In this document: positions 24,251 to 34,060 of the stretch, in pieces
How the letters are laid out: each line of letters opens with the position of its first letter
How positions within the stretch are numbered: position 1 is the first letter of the stretch
DNA from: Aselliscus stoliczkanus
Lineage: Eukaryota; Chordata; Mammalia; Chiroptera; Hipposideridae
Assembly (NCBI GenBank): GCA_033961575.1
Contig: CM066735.1
Coordinates: 34,615,501 to 34,679,500 of the forward strand
Direction: 5' to 3'
DNA: 64,000 nucleotides
The notes under the pieces: model-generated
The model's input: the letters and a program-made list of their open reading frames with translations, nothing else
Database searches by the model: none
Told to the model about the DNA's origin: nothing
Translations under genes and position numbers: made by a program

Positions 24251-24508
24251 ACATCAAGTTGGAAAAGAATAACAATAAAAGGGAAAGGTAATACAAAATG
24301 GTAAAAGTTTATGAGAAAAAAAAATTAACAATTACAAATTAAGTATGTTATAACACATTTAGGCAATTTTTAAAAGAGTAATTACTTTCAGTTCCTAAAA
24401 TCACTGTCTTGAAGCTTATTCCTACATTTACCCAAATGAAATTAAGTAGTGACCTGTAACATTGAGTATATATTTGGTGTTCTCAACCCATCTTCTTTGC
24501 CTTTCCTC

Positions 24509-24538
24509 GTGTGTGTGTGTGTGTGTGTGTGCGCGCGC
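24509..24538. repeat. (GT)n followed by (GC)n
   Basis: Eleven GT units running into four GC units. Alternating purine-pyrimidine throughout, hence Z-DNA-prone. Confidence 0.95.
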
Positions 24539-24859
24539 TCATGCATCTAATGGCAGAGAATACTTCATTACCCATATCCATTTTTATGCCTGTGTTCAGC
24601 TCTGCCCATTTCCTAGGTTATCCTTCTTGCCTAACCCCACTAATAAAGACAATTAAGTATCACTTGTAAGCTTAGCTGCCTCTCAGTATTTCGATAATTC
24701 TGAATTTAGACAGAAGAGAATCTCTTGTTCAACCTTCTGACTCACAGTCAAATTACTCTAGTTGCTAGTTATCTGATAATTGTAATAGTGAGTGCATTTC
24801 ACTTTCTACACCTTGCCCCCAATTAATTTCTTCCTTAATTGCCTATTGTTTAGCCTTGT

Positions 24860-25830
24860 TTAGTAGTCTTCCAAGTACATTTGGTGGTAAGCTCCTGAGC
24901 GCAGTATCTGTGCAGCTGCACAGGTCGCATGTCCATAAGACCAGCGCTGGTAGAATTCTTGATTTAAACCACCTTCCCCTGTTTCTCTTCCAGTCCTTCA
25001 CCTCCCAAAGTGGCAACCTTACCCATCCAGTGGTTCAAGCTAAAAACTTTTGTGTCATTCTCGAATTCTTTCTTTTCTTTTCCTCATGCTTAGGAAACTT
25101 TTACATCTATTTTGCCTGGAACAATTCCAGCTTATGTTTGTTTCCCCAGAATAAATATTAAAAGTCCCTCATTCGTTTTTAAGATATTTTGGCTTTGGTA
25201 AACATTTGTATTACCAAATGTTTACCAAATGTTTACCAAAAATGTTTACCAAAAAGAATTCAACCAATTCTTTTTGCATGGAATATTCTGTACAACAGAA
25301 TCAAAAGTCCTTTTTGCACTACCTTCAAAATATATCGAGTATCCATTCACTTTTCCCCATTTCTAATATACCATCATAGTCCACATTATTATATTCTCTT
25401 ACTTGAATCATGGCAACAACCTTCAATCTGGTCTTCCTGCTTTATAATCCCTCCCTTATAGTCTATTGTCCACCTAGGTGCAAGCTTATGTCACTCCCTT
25501 GTTACAACACTCCTAATACTTCCTACCTGAGAATAAATCTTACCATCTTGCCATGCTCTATGAGACCAGAAGTGTTATCTTTCCATACTATGTGCTAACC
25601 ATTGTCCTATTCAGTATTTTCCCCAACTAGAGTAGACTTCTCGCTGTCTTGCAAACGCATTGAACTCAATTCCAATCTTTGTAGTTTTTATCCTCTCTGC
25701 CTAGAGAGAATTCTCTTCCCCTGGTCTTTGCATGAGTACGTTCATTTAGGTATCTCTTCACTCAAAGGTCAACTCATCTGGGAGACTTTCCTTGCTCTTC
25801 TTTTTGAAGCAGCTGCCGTGGTTCAGTGCA
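24860..25830 (+). mobile_element. L2 LINE, sense, coding-to-3' part
   Basis: Plus-strand L2 text in correct order: a 'tcttccagtccttcacctccc' stretch near 24985, 'gcaacaaccttcaatctggtc' at 25413, 'cctgagaataaatcttaccat' near 25527, 'gagaattctcttcccctgg' near 25705, then 'aggtcaactcatctgggaga' at 25767. The frames at 25189-25844 are fragments of it or chance frames, with many stops. This copy is long for the family. Confidence 0.7.
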
Positions 25831-26329
25831 GAAAACAGAAATAACTACAGGCATTTCAGGCAGAGAGGAATTAAATCTAAAAATTAGAGCTTACAAAATC
25901 ATCAGAAGGAAAGGAAATCAAGGGATCACTACAGAACCCCTCACTTTGGGCCAGGCCACTGTAGCATTCAGGACATGGTTGCTGTCACAGCCACTTCACA
26001 CCCATGACACGGGTATTAGATAGCGGACTCGGATGCCCAGCAGTGCGTGTGTTCACATGTGCTGAAGCCTGCCAGCTGATTGTCACTAGTGCAGGAAAGT
26101 GGCCTCTACCTCCCTGAATCTCCCACATCTTATGCAAGGGCATCTCCCAGGTAGAACCTAAGCCACATCTGGCCACATCTGCTGAGCCAGCTGAAAGGGA
26201 GTCTGGGAAATGTATTCTTTATTCTTCCATTCTAGTGTAAGTAGAGGACATAAGAGGGGCAGGACTGGATGTGGAGTGCCTAGAGACTGTATTTAGCACA
26301 CACTCCCTTGAGCCCGATCACATTCTGTT
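25831..26329. other. Unassigned insertion between two L2 parts
   Basis: About 500 bp that is not L2, lying between L2 sense blocks. It has higher GC than its surroundings. 'gggagtctgggaaatgtattc' at 26200-26220 resembles a phrase in several old mammalian LTR or LINE 3' ends, but I cannot name the family. Confidence 0.3.
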
Positions 26330-26515
26330 GTTGACTGTGCTTTATTTTCCTCCAGAGTACTTAATACTACCTGAAATATTTATTTGTTTGCTTGTTATTT
26401 TCTGCCTTTTCTAATGGAATCTAAAGTCCAAGACAGGGACTGGAAAGATGCCTGTTGGTTCAGAATACAGCCCTAGAGAAATATGTGCTGAATGTATAAA
26501 TTAATAAAGGAATCA
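26330..26515 (+). mobile_element. L2 3' end, sense
   Basis: A 'cttgttattttctgcctttt' block, 'ccaagacagggactgg', then 'aaatatgtgctgaatgtataa' near 26479 follow the L2 3' end. Probably the continuation of the element at 24860, split by the 25831-26329 insertion. Confidence 0.55.
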
Positions 26516-27383
26516 GTCGATATATATCTGCCTCTGATGGACAGACAGCCATATTTAAAATGTGAAAATAAATAGCATGTCTCATGTTGTGCAGGAAATA
26601 TTACCAGAGGATGATTCCATTGGGTAGGAAAAGTAGAAGCCATTAAAAGTTAAATTAGTAAATGGAGGAGAAACTCAATTTTAGACCGGCAAGATTTTTA
26701 TGGGGAATGAAAGCAATCAATTAATTGTGCTTTGGCAATTATAACTGAAAATTATGTTTGTTTCTCCTAGAGAAGAAAAGAAAATGGATATCTGATCCTT
26801 GGAAGTAACAGTAACTTTCTATTACTTTTCTCACCTCTCGCTACTCTCCATGGGAGATTGATTTGATTGATGAGACCTTGAAAACTCTATCTATGCTGGC
26901 ATAGCCTTTCTTTTCTCACACACAGGACCTGACCTTTGGCAGGCCAAATGCTAGAAGCCACCTGGGCCAAGCTCTGCCCCTGCAGGGAATAGACTGCGAT
27001 TGTCTATCTGTTCTATGGCTGGGAGTTAAGTTCAATTTATGTGCAAAGAAATAGGACATTATTTTGACTTCATGGGTGGAACTATGTTCTTCAATAATAA
27101 AGCAGAATTTTTTTTCTGTTTAGTTGTTTCCCGTGTCTATTACAGTACATTTCAAACAGATACACATTGGATCATCTAAGGTCTTTCAGATATACTCATG
27201 TCTTCAGGGGTGCTGATTTAATTGTTCTGTAATGCAGCCTTGAGAATTGGGATGTTTATGGCTTGAAGATGTTTATAATAATCAGCCAAGGTTGCATGTC
27301 ATTATTGTTTTATGGAAAGGAGTGTTGTATCTTCAAAACTCAACCAAACAGATTGAAATTGATGAGTTTATTGCTGACCTTAG
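26516..27383. other. No recognised feature
   Basis: Unique-looking sequence. No repeat or coding signal that I can support. Confidence 0.45.
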
Positions 27384-27690
27384 GTTATGGGCTGAATTGT
27401 ATTTCCCCAAAAGATATAGTGAAGTCCTAACTCCTGGTACCTACGTGTGTGACCTTATTTTGACCTAGAGTCTTTGCAGATGTAGAAAAGTTAGGATGAA
27501 GCCATTAGGGTGGCTCATCCAACATGACTGGTGTCTAATGAGAGTAGAGACATAGAGAGTGAAGGCAGAAGCACATAGTGGAGTTATTCTATAACAAACC
27601 ATGGAATGCTAGGGACTACTGCAAGCTGAGTGAGGCAAGGAGGAATCCTTTCCTAGAGAAATGTCTCACGCTGTGATGCTGACTCATCTC
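27384..27690 (+). mobile_element. MLT1-like LTR, 5' part
   Basis: Begins GTTATGGGCTGAATTGTATT and continues through 'gtgaagtcctaactcctgg', 'tgtgtgaccttatttt', 'cattagggtggctcatccaa', 'catgactggtgtc' and 'gagagtgaaggcagaagc'. This is the standard order of an MLT1-class LTR (ERVL-MaLR). The 3' third is missing or too decayed. It is a solitary LTR fossil with no internal region. Confidence 0.75.
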
Positions 27691-28082
27691 CTAGAGCTAT
27701 CTTGAAATCCAGTCTTTAAAAGTTGATAAAACTTGACTGTTAACCCACCTGGTTCTCAAAGACCTTTTCAATAGATCTTTTATGATAGTAGGTGGATTCT
27801 TGTTCCCAATGCTTTTTGCTTGTCAATTCTTTTCATTTCTAGTTTATTGTGAAATCAAGCATTTCTTCTATATTTAAGAATTTTAGCATATAGTTGCATC
27901 CCTAAACTTGTATTATTTTATTGTCTCATTTTTTTTTTTTTGGTAATAAGCTTATACTACTGATGCCTTTGTACTATTTTATTAACTACCTATTTATTTT
28001 CCTATTTAATTAAATTCATTTATATTTATTTACTTCTTTGATTTCATTCATTTCTAATTTATTAATAAGATAGTAAGATAAA

Positions 28083-28112
<30 letters not shown>
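28083..28112. repeat. (ATTT)n simple repeat
   Basis: About seven TTTA units in a T-rich region (27900-28130). Confidence 0.9.
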
Positions 28113-28113
<1 letters not shown>

Positions 28114-28201
28114 TTTTATTTTGTCCTCATAATCAAAGACATTGCCGGCTAAGTTTTTACTAGGTACAGCTTTCTCTGTTTCTCAGCAGTGAGGTTTTCC
28201 T

Positions 28202-28260
28202 TTTCATTTCTCTCTCTATAGTTCATGAACTACTTTCATTTCTCTCTCTATAGTTCATGA
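28202..28260. repeat. Tandem duplication, period 32
   Basis: A 27-base unit beginning TTTCATTTCTCTCTCTATAG occurs at 28202-28228 and 28234-28260 without a mismatch, so it is recent. Confidence 0.9.
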
Positions 28261-28760
28261 CTTCTTTTCTGGTCTAAGGATTATCTCAGTATCATATTTT
28301 TTAAGTTTTTAGTAGTTAAAATATTAATTTTAAAATTATATATTTCTAATCCATCCAGATCATGAGCTGAGAATATGTCCTGATATATATCTATATTTTT
28401 TTTATTTTATTGAGGGTTCTTTGTTGTCAGGCACATAGTAAAATTGTATACATATTGAAAAAACAAATGAACAAAATGAATCATACCTTATGTCTATTAT
28501 ATCAAGTCAGTTGATTGGATCATTCTATTTGCCTTTGTCTATCTTTAGTTTTTTACATTAAGTGTTGTGTTTTCATTATGTACTCTTTGTATTTTGATTC
28601 ATTATATATTATGAGACAAGTTTTTAGTGCATGTAGGTTTGTGACTATGAAGTTTCATTCATTTGACTTTTGTGGCTACAGAATTCTCCTTTTTTTTATT
28701 TCAGCATTTTTTTTTTTTACTTAAATTTTACCTGATTTGATACCAATATTGACAACCCCT

Positions 28761-28762
<2 letters not shown>

Positions 28763-28811
<49 letters not shown>
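28763..28811. repeat. (CT)n microsatellite
   Basis: About 24 CT units with a short imperfect extension to 28820. Confidence 0.97.
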
Positions 28812-28818
<7 letters not shown>

Positions 28819-29089
28819 TCTGTGTTTGACTGATTTTTTTGCACCATTACTTTATTTCAATCTCTTACACTTTGTCTCTAGTTTCTTTAAAACAGCATGT
28901 TGCTGGGTTTTATTTTTAGTGGTCCCTTTAATCAGTATATTGTTCAGTCTCATTGTGTTTACTATAATAATTGATATATACTTGTTTTCCTTCTAACTTA
29001 CTTGCTCTTAGTTTTAATTTTATATTTTTGCTATACCAAATATGACCAAGTTTCTATTAATTTTATTTTATTTCTGTAAAATTATTTCT

Positions 29090-29330
29090 TTTCAGCTACA
29101 GTTGACATTCAATATTATTTTATATTAGTTTTAGGTGTATGGTGTAGTGGTTTGATATTTATACAATTTATGCAGTGACTCCCCTGACTAGTCTAATACT
29201 CACCTGGCACTATACATAGTTGTTGCAACATTATGGACTATTTTTTCTATGCTGAACTTTACATCCCATGACTACCAATTTGCAGTTCTTAATCCCTTCA
29301 CCATTTTCACACAGCCCTCTAGGCTCCTGC
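29090..29330 (-). mobile_element. L1 3' end, antisense
   Basis: CAGCTACAGTTGACATTCAA opens the segment. It continues through 'ttttaggtgtatggtgtagtgg', 'ctagtctaatactcacctgg', 'catagttgttgcaacattatgg' and 'cagttcttaatcccttcacc'. It is the same L1 3' family as 24071 and 38646, truncated at its 5' side near 29330. Confidence 0.8.
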
Positions 29331-29981
29331 TTTCTTTGTTAATTTGGAAATTCAGTTTAGGGTTCAACTCCATACATAATTACAATTCTTATTCCTGTTA
29401 CCATAATCAGAAATATATTTAAATACTATTATTTGTCAATAAAATAATGTGATTTTTATCCATGACAGTGTACCACTGGACCTTCCATGCTGTACTGCCT
29501 TCACACTTGGCCTCTTTTGATTTTAGATTATTAGAATTTACCATAGAGACTGTCTATCCTGTTTTAGAAGGACTTATTTGCAGTTATTTTAACATTCCAA
29601 AAACATATTTAAACACTTTTACTTTATTTTATAAATATTACTACCTGAAATATTACATGTTCTTAAATGTATTTTGCCCAAAGAGGTGAATGTATCTCAG
29701 GTGAATATATATCTTTTGATCCTAATTATCTCTTAAAAACTGGTGAATGTTAGTTGGCTACTTTCAAGTTCCAGTGTTGAAAATGAGAAAATCTGATTAT
29801 CCCTTGTAGATAACTTTTGGGTTTTTTTTTTGGGGGGGTGGTTCTAGAACTTTGCAATTTTTTTGGTATCTTAGTGTTCAGGAATTTACCCATATATACA
29901 GAAGTATCTGTCTTTTCCTACCAGTTCAGACTGGAATTGGATGGGAACTTTCAATTTGTTTACTTTCTTTACCTCAAGGGG

Positions 29982-29989
<8 letters not shown>

Positions 29990-30040
<51 letters not shown>
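29990..30040. repeat. (TA)n microsatellite
   Basis: About 25 TA units preceded by a short A-run. It generates the Tyr-Ile runs in all overlapping open frames, which are therefore artefacts. Confidence 0.97.
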
Positions 30041-30041
<1 letters not shown>

Positions 30042-30351
30042 CTCTCCATTACCTCTTTTTATCTTCTGGAACTTTAATAATTCGCATACTATGCTTCTTG
30101 GCTCTAACACCTTTCCCATCATGATGTCTATCCTTTTACATTTTTGCATAATGCTTTGGAGGGAGACTTGAAATTAATCTTTTGAATCACTTATTTAGAT
30201 CTCAAGAGTGACCATAATCTTCAAATTATCTGCTAAATTGTTTGGTTGGAAAATTATGCTGTATTTTAAATTTCCAAAATGTCTCGTTTGTGCTGAATCT
30301 CCTTAAGTGCTTCTGTTTCCTGGGCATGTATTTTAATTATTTTGTTGACAA

Positions 30352-30500
30352 TGCTCTCTCTGGCTTCTGAGCCCCCTTATACAGGCTATTATATATTTTG
30401 TTGACTCACTGGGGTCAAGTCTGGCTGTGGGAGGACCCTGAGTGGCACCAGTCACACAAACAATGAAAAACGGTGTAGTCTTTTTCCCTTGGCCTGACGA
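30352..30500. repeat. Unclassified dispersed repeat, copy 1
   Basis: Shares an ordered set of blocks with 32155-32300: CTCTCTCTGGCT, a short variable part, a 'ttg.ctca.tgg..aagtctgg' block, then AGTCACACAAA and a 'gaaaaa.g.tgt' block. The relation is clear but diverged. I do not recognise the family. It could be part of an old LTR or an LTR-element interior. Confidence 0.5.
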
Positions 30501-31084
30501 TATGGAAGGATGGAAGGAGTTGGCTTCCATACTTGTCTCCGTAACTCCGGGGTAGAGAGGACTCTATTTACCTGTTTGGCTTCTTCTTTTCCTTTTGGTA
30601 ACAAAAATATCAGTCACTTTCATGCCCTAAGGGAATCCATGGATTTTTTTCAGGCCAAACTTTTCCCAGGCTCCATCCCTTTTTGCTTTCTATTTCTTAT
30701 CTAGGAGCTCCTGGTCCTGGTCTGAGAAGGTAGCCAAGGCCATGGCTGAAAAAGCTCCACTCTCTGTAATTCTTCTCACAAAATTCAAACCCACATACCA
30801 CACCCAGAATCCCATACTCACCAACAGCTAGCCCAGTGGAAGCAAGCAGGTTAGAGCTGAGACTGAAAGAAGCCCCGTTTATGTCACTGTCTTCTCAGAA
30901 TTCTCTTCCCCACGATCAGCAATAATCTGAAGCAGTATAGTGAGCCTGGGTCATCAGCTAACTATACAATTTATTTATTTATATTTGAAACCCAGGAGTA
31001 GGTAGAGGGAAAAGAATTCTTTGTCCATCCAGAAAGAATCAAAACAACACCTGAACTTCAGATAGCAATTAATATATATCAGAC

Positions 31085-31310
31085 ATTATTCTAAAAGCTT
31101 TACTCATCTCTGATGTAGCCTTTATAAAAGCCCTATGAAATAGGTTCCATTATGACCCCTGACTTTACAGATGAGGAAATGGAGGTTAAATTACAAGTCC
31201 AAGGTCACACATGTGTTAAGTGACAGAATAGGATTCAAATGCTGGGAATCTGTCTTCAGAACCCACATTTTCAGCCACTCTGCTGTACTGCTTATAATAA
31301 GCATGTCCTG
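31085..31310 (-). mobile_element. MIR SINE, antisense
   Basis: The antisense MIR order is clear: 'tagcctttataaaagccct', 'atgacccctgactttacagatgaggaaat' (about 31151-31180), 'caaggtcacacatgtgttaag' and 'agaataggattcaaatgctggg'. This is one of the best-preserved MIR copies here. Confidence 0.8.
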
Positions 31311-31555
31311 TCAAGACAAAAGGGGACAATGGATCGTAATCTACTTTGTTAAACTGAATTCTGATTGAAGACAAAACAAGGATGAACTAATATTTAATAT
31401 TCCATGTAGAGCTTGATGGCAGAACTAGCCTGGGCAGCATTAAGGTACCTTAGGAAACATTTATAACCTGTATTTTCCCACTTGCCTGAGACCCTACTTC
31501 TTTCATTATTCTGGGAAATGTATGACAGGAATCGACCCATTTTGGATCTCTACAC

Positions 31556-31782
31556 CAGGAATTGATAAACTATGGCCCATTGGCCAATTTGGCCTGTTTT
31601 TGTAATTAAATATTATTCTAATACAGTGATCCTCATTCACTGATGTATTTGTCTACAGTTAACTTTTGTTCTACAGTGTCAGAAATGAGTAGTTGCCATA
31701 GAGACCAAATAGCTTACAAAGCCTAAACAATATATATTTACTATCTGATTATTTACAGAAAAAGTTTGCTGGACCTTGCTCT
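31556..31782 (-). mobile_element. Ancient hAT-Charlie-type non-autonomous transposon
   Basis: Reads 'ccaggaattgataaactatgg', 'ggccaatttggcctgttttt', 'gagtagttgccatagagacc', 'ttacaaagcctaaacaa', then 'tttacagaaaaagtttgctgga'. This is the order of a common eutherian Charlie-related element. The termini are eroded. No transposase coding is present. Confidence 0.7.
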
Positions 31783-32154
31783 AGGTTAATATATCTTCTC
31801 AAGAATTATTCTGGGACTTGCATTTTTCCTAACAATACAACTCATTTACTATGAGTCCCATTCCACTGGGCTTTTGTTCTCTTCCTTCCAATGAGAAAGC
31901 TAGCTATCTAAAACCTAATTTATGTGAAGATATTGAAAACTGATACTGGTTTTTATGTGTTTCTCTCAAGTGACATTTCCTCGCTAATAGAATACTCTTG
32001 AAGAGCAATGCTGTAGAAGAAAGAAATGTATATCTCATTTTTAATTTCAGAGTCCACAGCAAATGAGAAAAGATCTTGCTAGCACCCTTGTAATTAGATT
32101 ACCTATTCTTCTTCTGATCTTATTTACCAAGTATAACTTTGTTTACTTTGTCTG

Positions 32155-32300
32155 CTATTTCTCTCTCTGGCTGCTGGACCCTTAAATGAGTTATTCTTTT
32201 CTATTGGTTCATTGGCTTAAGTCTGGTTTTTGGAGGTCCATGAGAAGCAGCAGTCACACAAATACTGAAAAATGATGTGCTCTTTACTTCCATGTGTGAC
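32155..32300. repeat. Unclassified dispersed repeat, copy 2
   Basis: Second copy of the repeat at 30352, same orientation, 1.8 kb downstream. Shared blocks are TCTCTCTCTGGCT at about 32159, the aagtctgg block at 32219, AGTCACACAAA at about 32251 and gaaaaatgatgtgctcttt at 32267. A MIR antisense and a Charlie element lie between the copies. Confidence 0.5.
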
Positions 32301-32469
32301 AGTATAGCAGCCGCTGGACTGCCATTCTGTTTTTTAAGAAGGAAGCATTCAAGCAAGTTTTATTTACATTTAAAAAATGTATATTATATAGGACTGAAGG
32401 ATAAATATTACTTACCAGAAAGGAGGAGAAAAAGCTCTTGTGGTAATGGCTGCTGGCCTGTAATTGAAA

Positions 32470-33130
32470 ATATTTATATAGGTTTTTGAGGTTTACAAAG
32501 CACTTTCCAACACTCATTTTAATCTTTTCTACATCTTTGTGGATGTGCTTGCATTTGTATTTCCATTTCACAAGTGAGATAACAGGCTTAGATTAAACAG
32601 CTCATATGTTACAGAGGTAGGGAAAATCTATATTTTTAGGTACTAAACATCGTGCTCTTCCAAGTGTTCATATTGTTTTTATTGGAAAAAATATAGAGAA
32701 GTATGATGGAGAGGAGATAAGGGACTCTTCAGGGATAGGGCTATGGCAGGGAAAAGCAATTTTCCTCCTTGCAGAAAAGGCAATTTTTTCACTGCAAGGA
32801 AGAGAAAAATTAAAGGAATTCTTCAGAAGTTTGTCCTTCATGTATTTGTTCACTCATTTAACAGATATTTATTGAGAGACTATTATGTGTCAGGCATTGT
32901 TTCAGGAATGAAAGACATAGCAGAGAACAAAAGATCCCCACCTTCATAGAGTGTATAATTGGGAGAGATAGGTAATAAAAAATATATTTTAAAAAATATA
33001 CACTATATTAATCAATATAAATACGAAGGAGGGAAAAGCAGAGAATGGGGATAGAAAGTGTCTGGGTAACAGGTTGAAATTTTACAGATAGGTCAGGAAA
33101 GGTCTTGCGAAGAAGGCAACTGAGAAATTA
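32470..33130 (-). mobile_element. MIR-like remnant followed by L2 3' end, antisense
   Basis: 32470-32640 has a decayed antisense MIR layout ('tacaaagcactttccaacactc', 'tttccatttcacaagtgagataac'). 32840-33130 is an antisense L2 3' end: 'actcatttaacagatatttat', 'gactattatgtgtcaggc', 'ggaatgaaagacatagcagag', then 'ggtcaggaaaggtcttgcgaag'. The L2 call is good, the MIR call weaker. Confidence 0.65.
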
Positions 33131-33447
33131 CCTAATATGCTGGTAACGTTATTTTGACTAACATGTTCAACGTTATAGTTCATTTTTTAAATTTTCTCTT
33201 GGGAGATTTCTAGTAGCCATTCTAGTCTTACTAAAAGTATATCAATTGATTCATTATTGAATGTTTCTAACTGATTATCTAATTAATTAATCTAATGATA
33301 TTTCAGTACATTATAGTAGCAAGTGACAAACTTGGTAAAGTTTGGTATACTTATCACATTAGTTCAGCAACGTCCCAGGTAGATGAAACTTTTTATGACT
33401 TTATGTATAAAGAACCCGTATATTCCAGTCAGACCATTAACCTAGAT

Positions 33448-33680
33448 CAGGGGTCAGCAAGCTGAGGCTCGCGAGCCACAAGCAGCTCTTTGGGTATGTC
33501 CATGTGGCTCTGAAGTAAAATTGAAAATGAGAATAAAATATCATAGTTTCATTTATACAATTTTTAAAGGATATTAGTCACATAATGGTGATTTCATTTG
33601 TTTTATGGCTCTCGAATCATTTTTAAATTGTAGCGAGGGACAGGATTGGCTCTTCTATCTCAAAAGTTTTCTGACCCCTG
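33448..33680. mobile_element. hAT-type MITE with clear termini
   Basis: Starts CAGGGGTCAGCAAGCTGAGG and ends TTTTCTGACCCCTG, giving 10-base perfect terminal inverted repeats CAGGGGTCAG. The flanking 8 bases are ACCTAGAT and ACGTAAAT, a 6-of-8 match, as expected for a diverged 8-bp hAT duplication. The 233-bp body has no coding capacity and contains the palindrome GGCTCGCGAGCC. It appears to belong to the 'caggggtc'-ended hAT families known in mammals. Confidence 0.85.
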
Positions 33681-33943
33681 ACGTAAATAGAAGGAATTAC
33701 TCTATTGTTTTGTACAATGTCTTGATAATGCTAGACATACAGAAATACTAGAAATATAAAAGTTAAGTTTATAGCCTTCTGCTATGTATACTAGAAAATG
33801 AGATGAAATAATTAACACTTATTTCTCTTCCCACAGTTAGTTGACCCATATTTACCTTCTGGGACATTTAGACAGCCTATAGTTAAGACATATCTACTTT
33901 ACTTATATGGGCTATTGAACAAATAGAAGCAACCATTGTTGAT

Positions 33944-34049
33944 TTTTTCTTTTTTTTTGAGGGCAGTGTCACTGGCCCTCATATTTGGGACCGAACCGGG
34001 GCCTCTGGCTTCCCAAGCCAGCGTTTAACCACCGTGCCACTCGGCCAGC
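33944..34049 (-). mobile_element. Short tRNA-derived SINE, form B, antisense
   Basis: T-run, GAGGGCAGTGTCACTGGCCC body, and an antisense head ending CACTCGGCCAGCC. The target-site duplication CCATTGTTGAT is at 33933-33943 and 34050-34060. Confidence 0.92.
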
Positions 34050-34060
34050 CCATTGTTGAT

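Noticed and set aside
29817..30171. Four overlapping frames with Tyr-Ile runs
   Set aside because: Translations of the (TA)n microsatellite.
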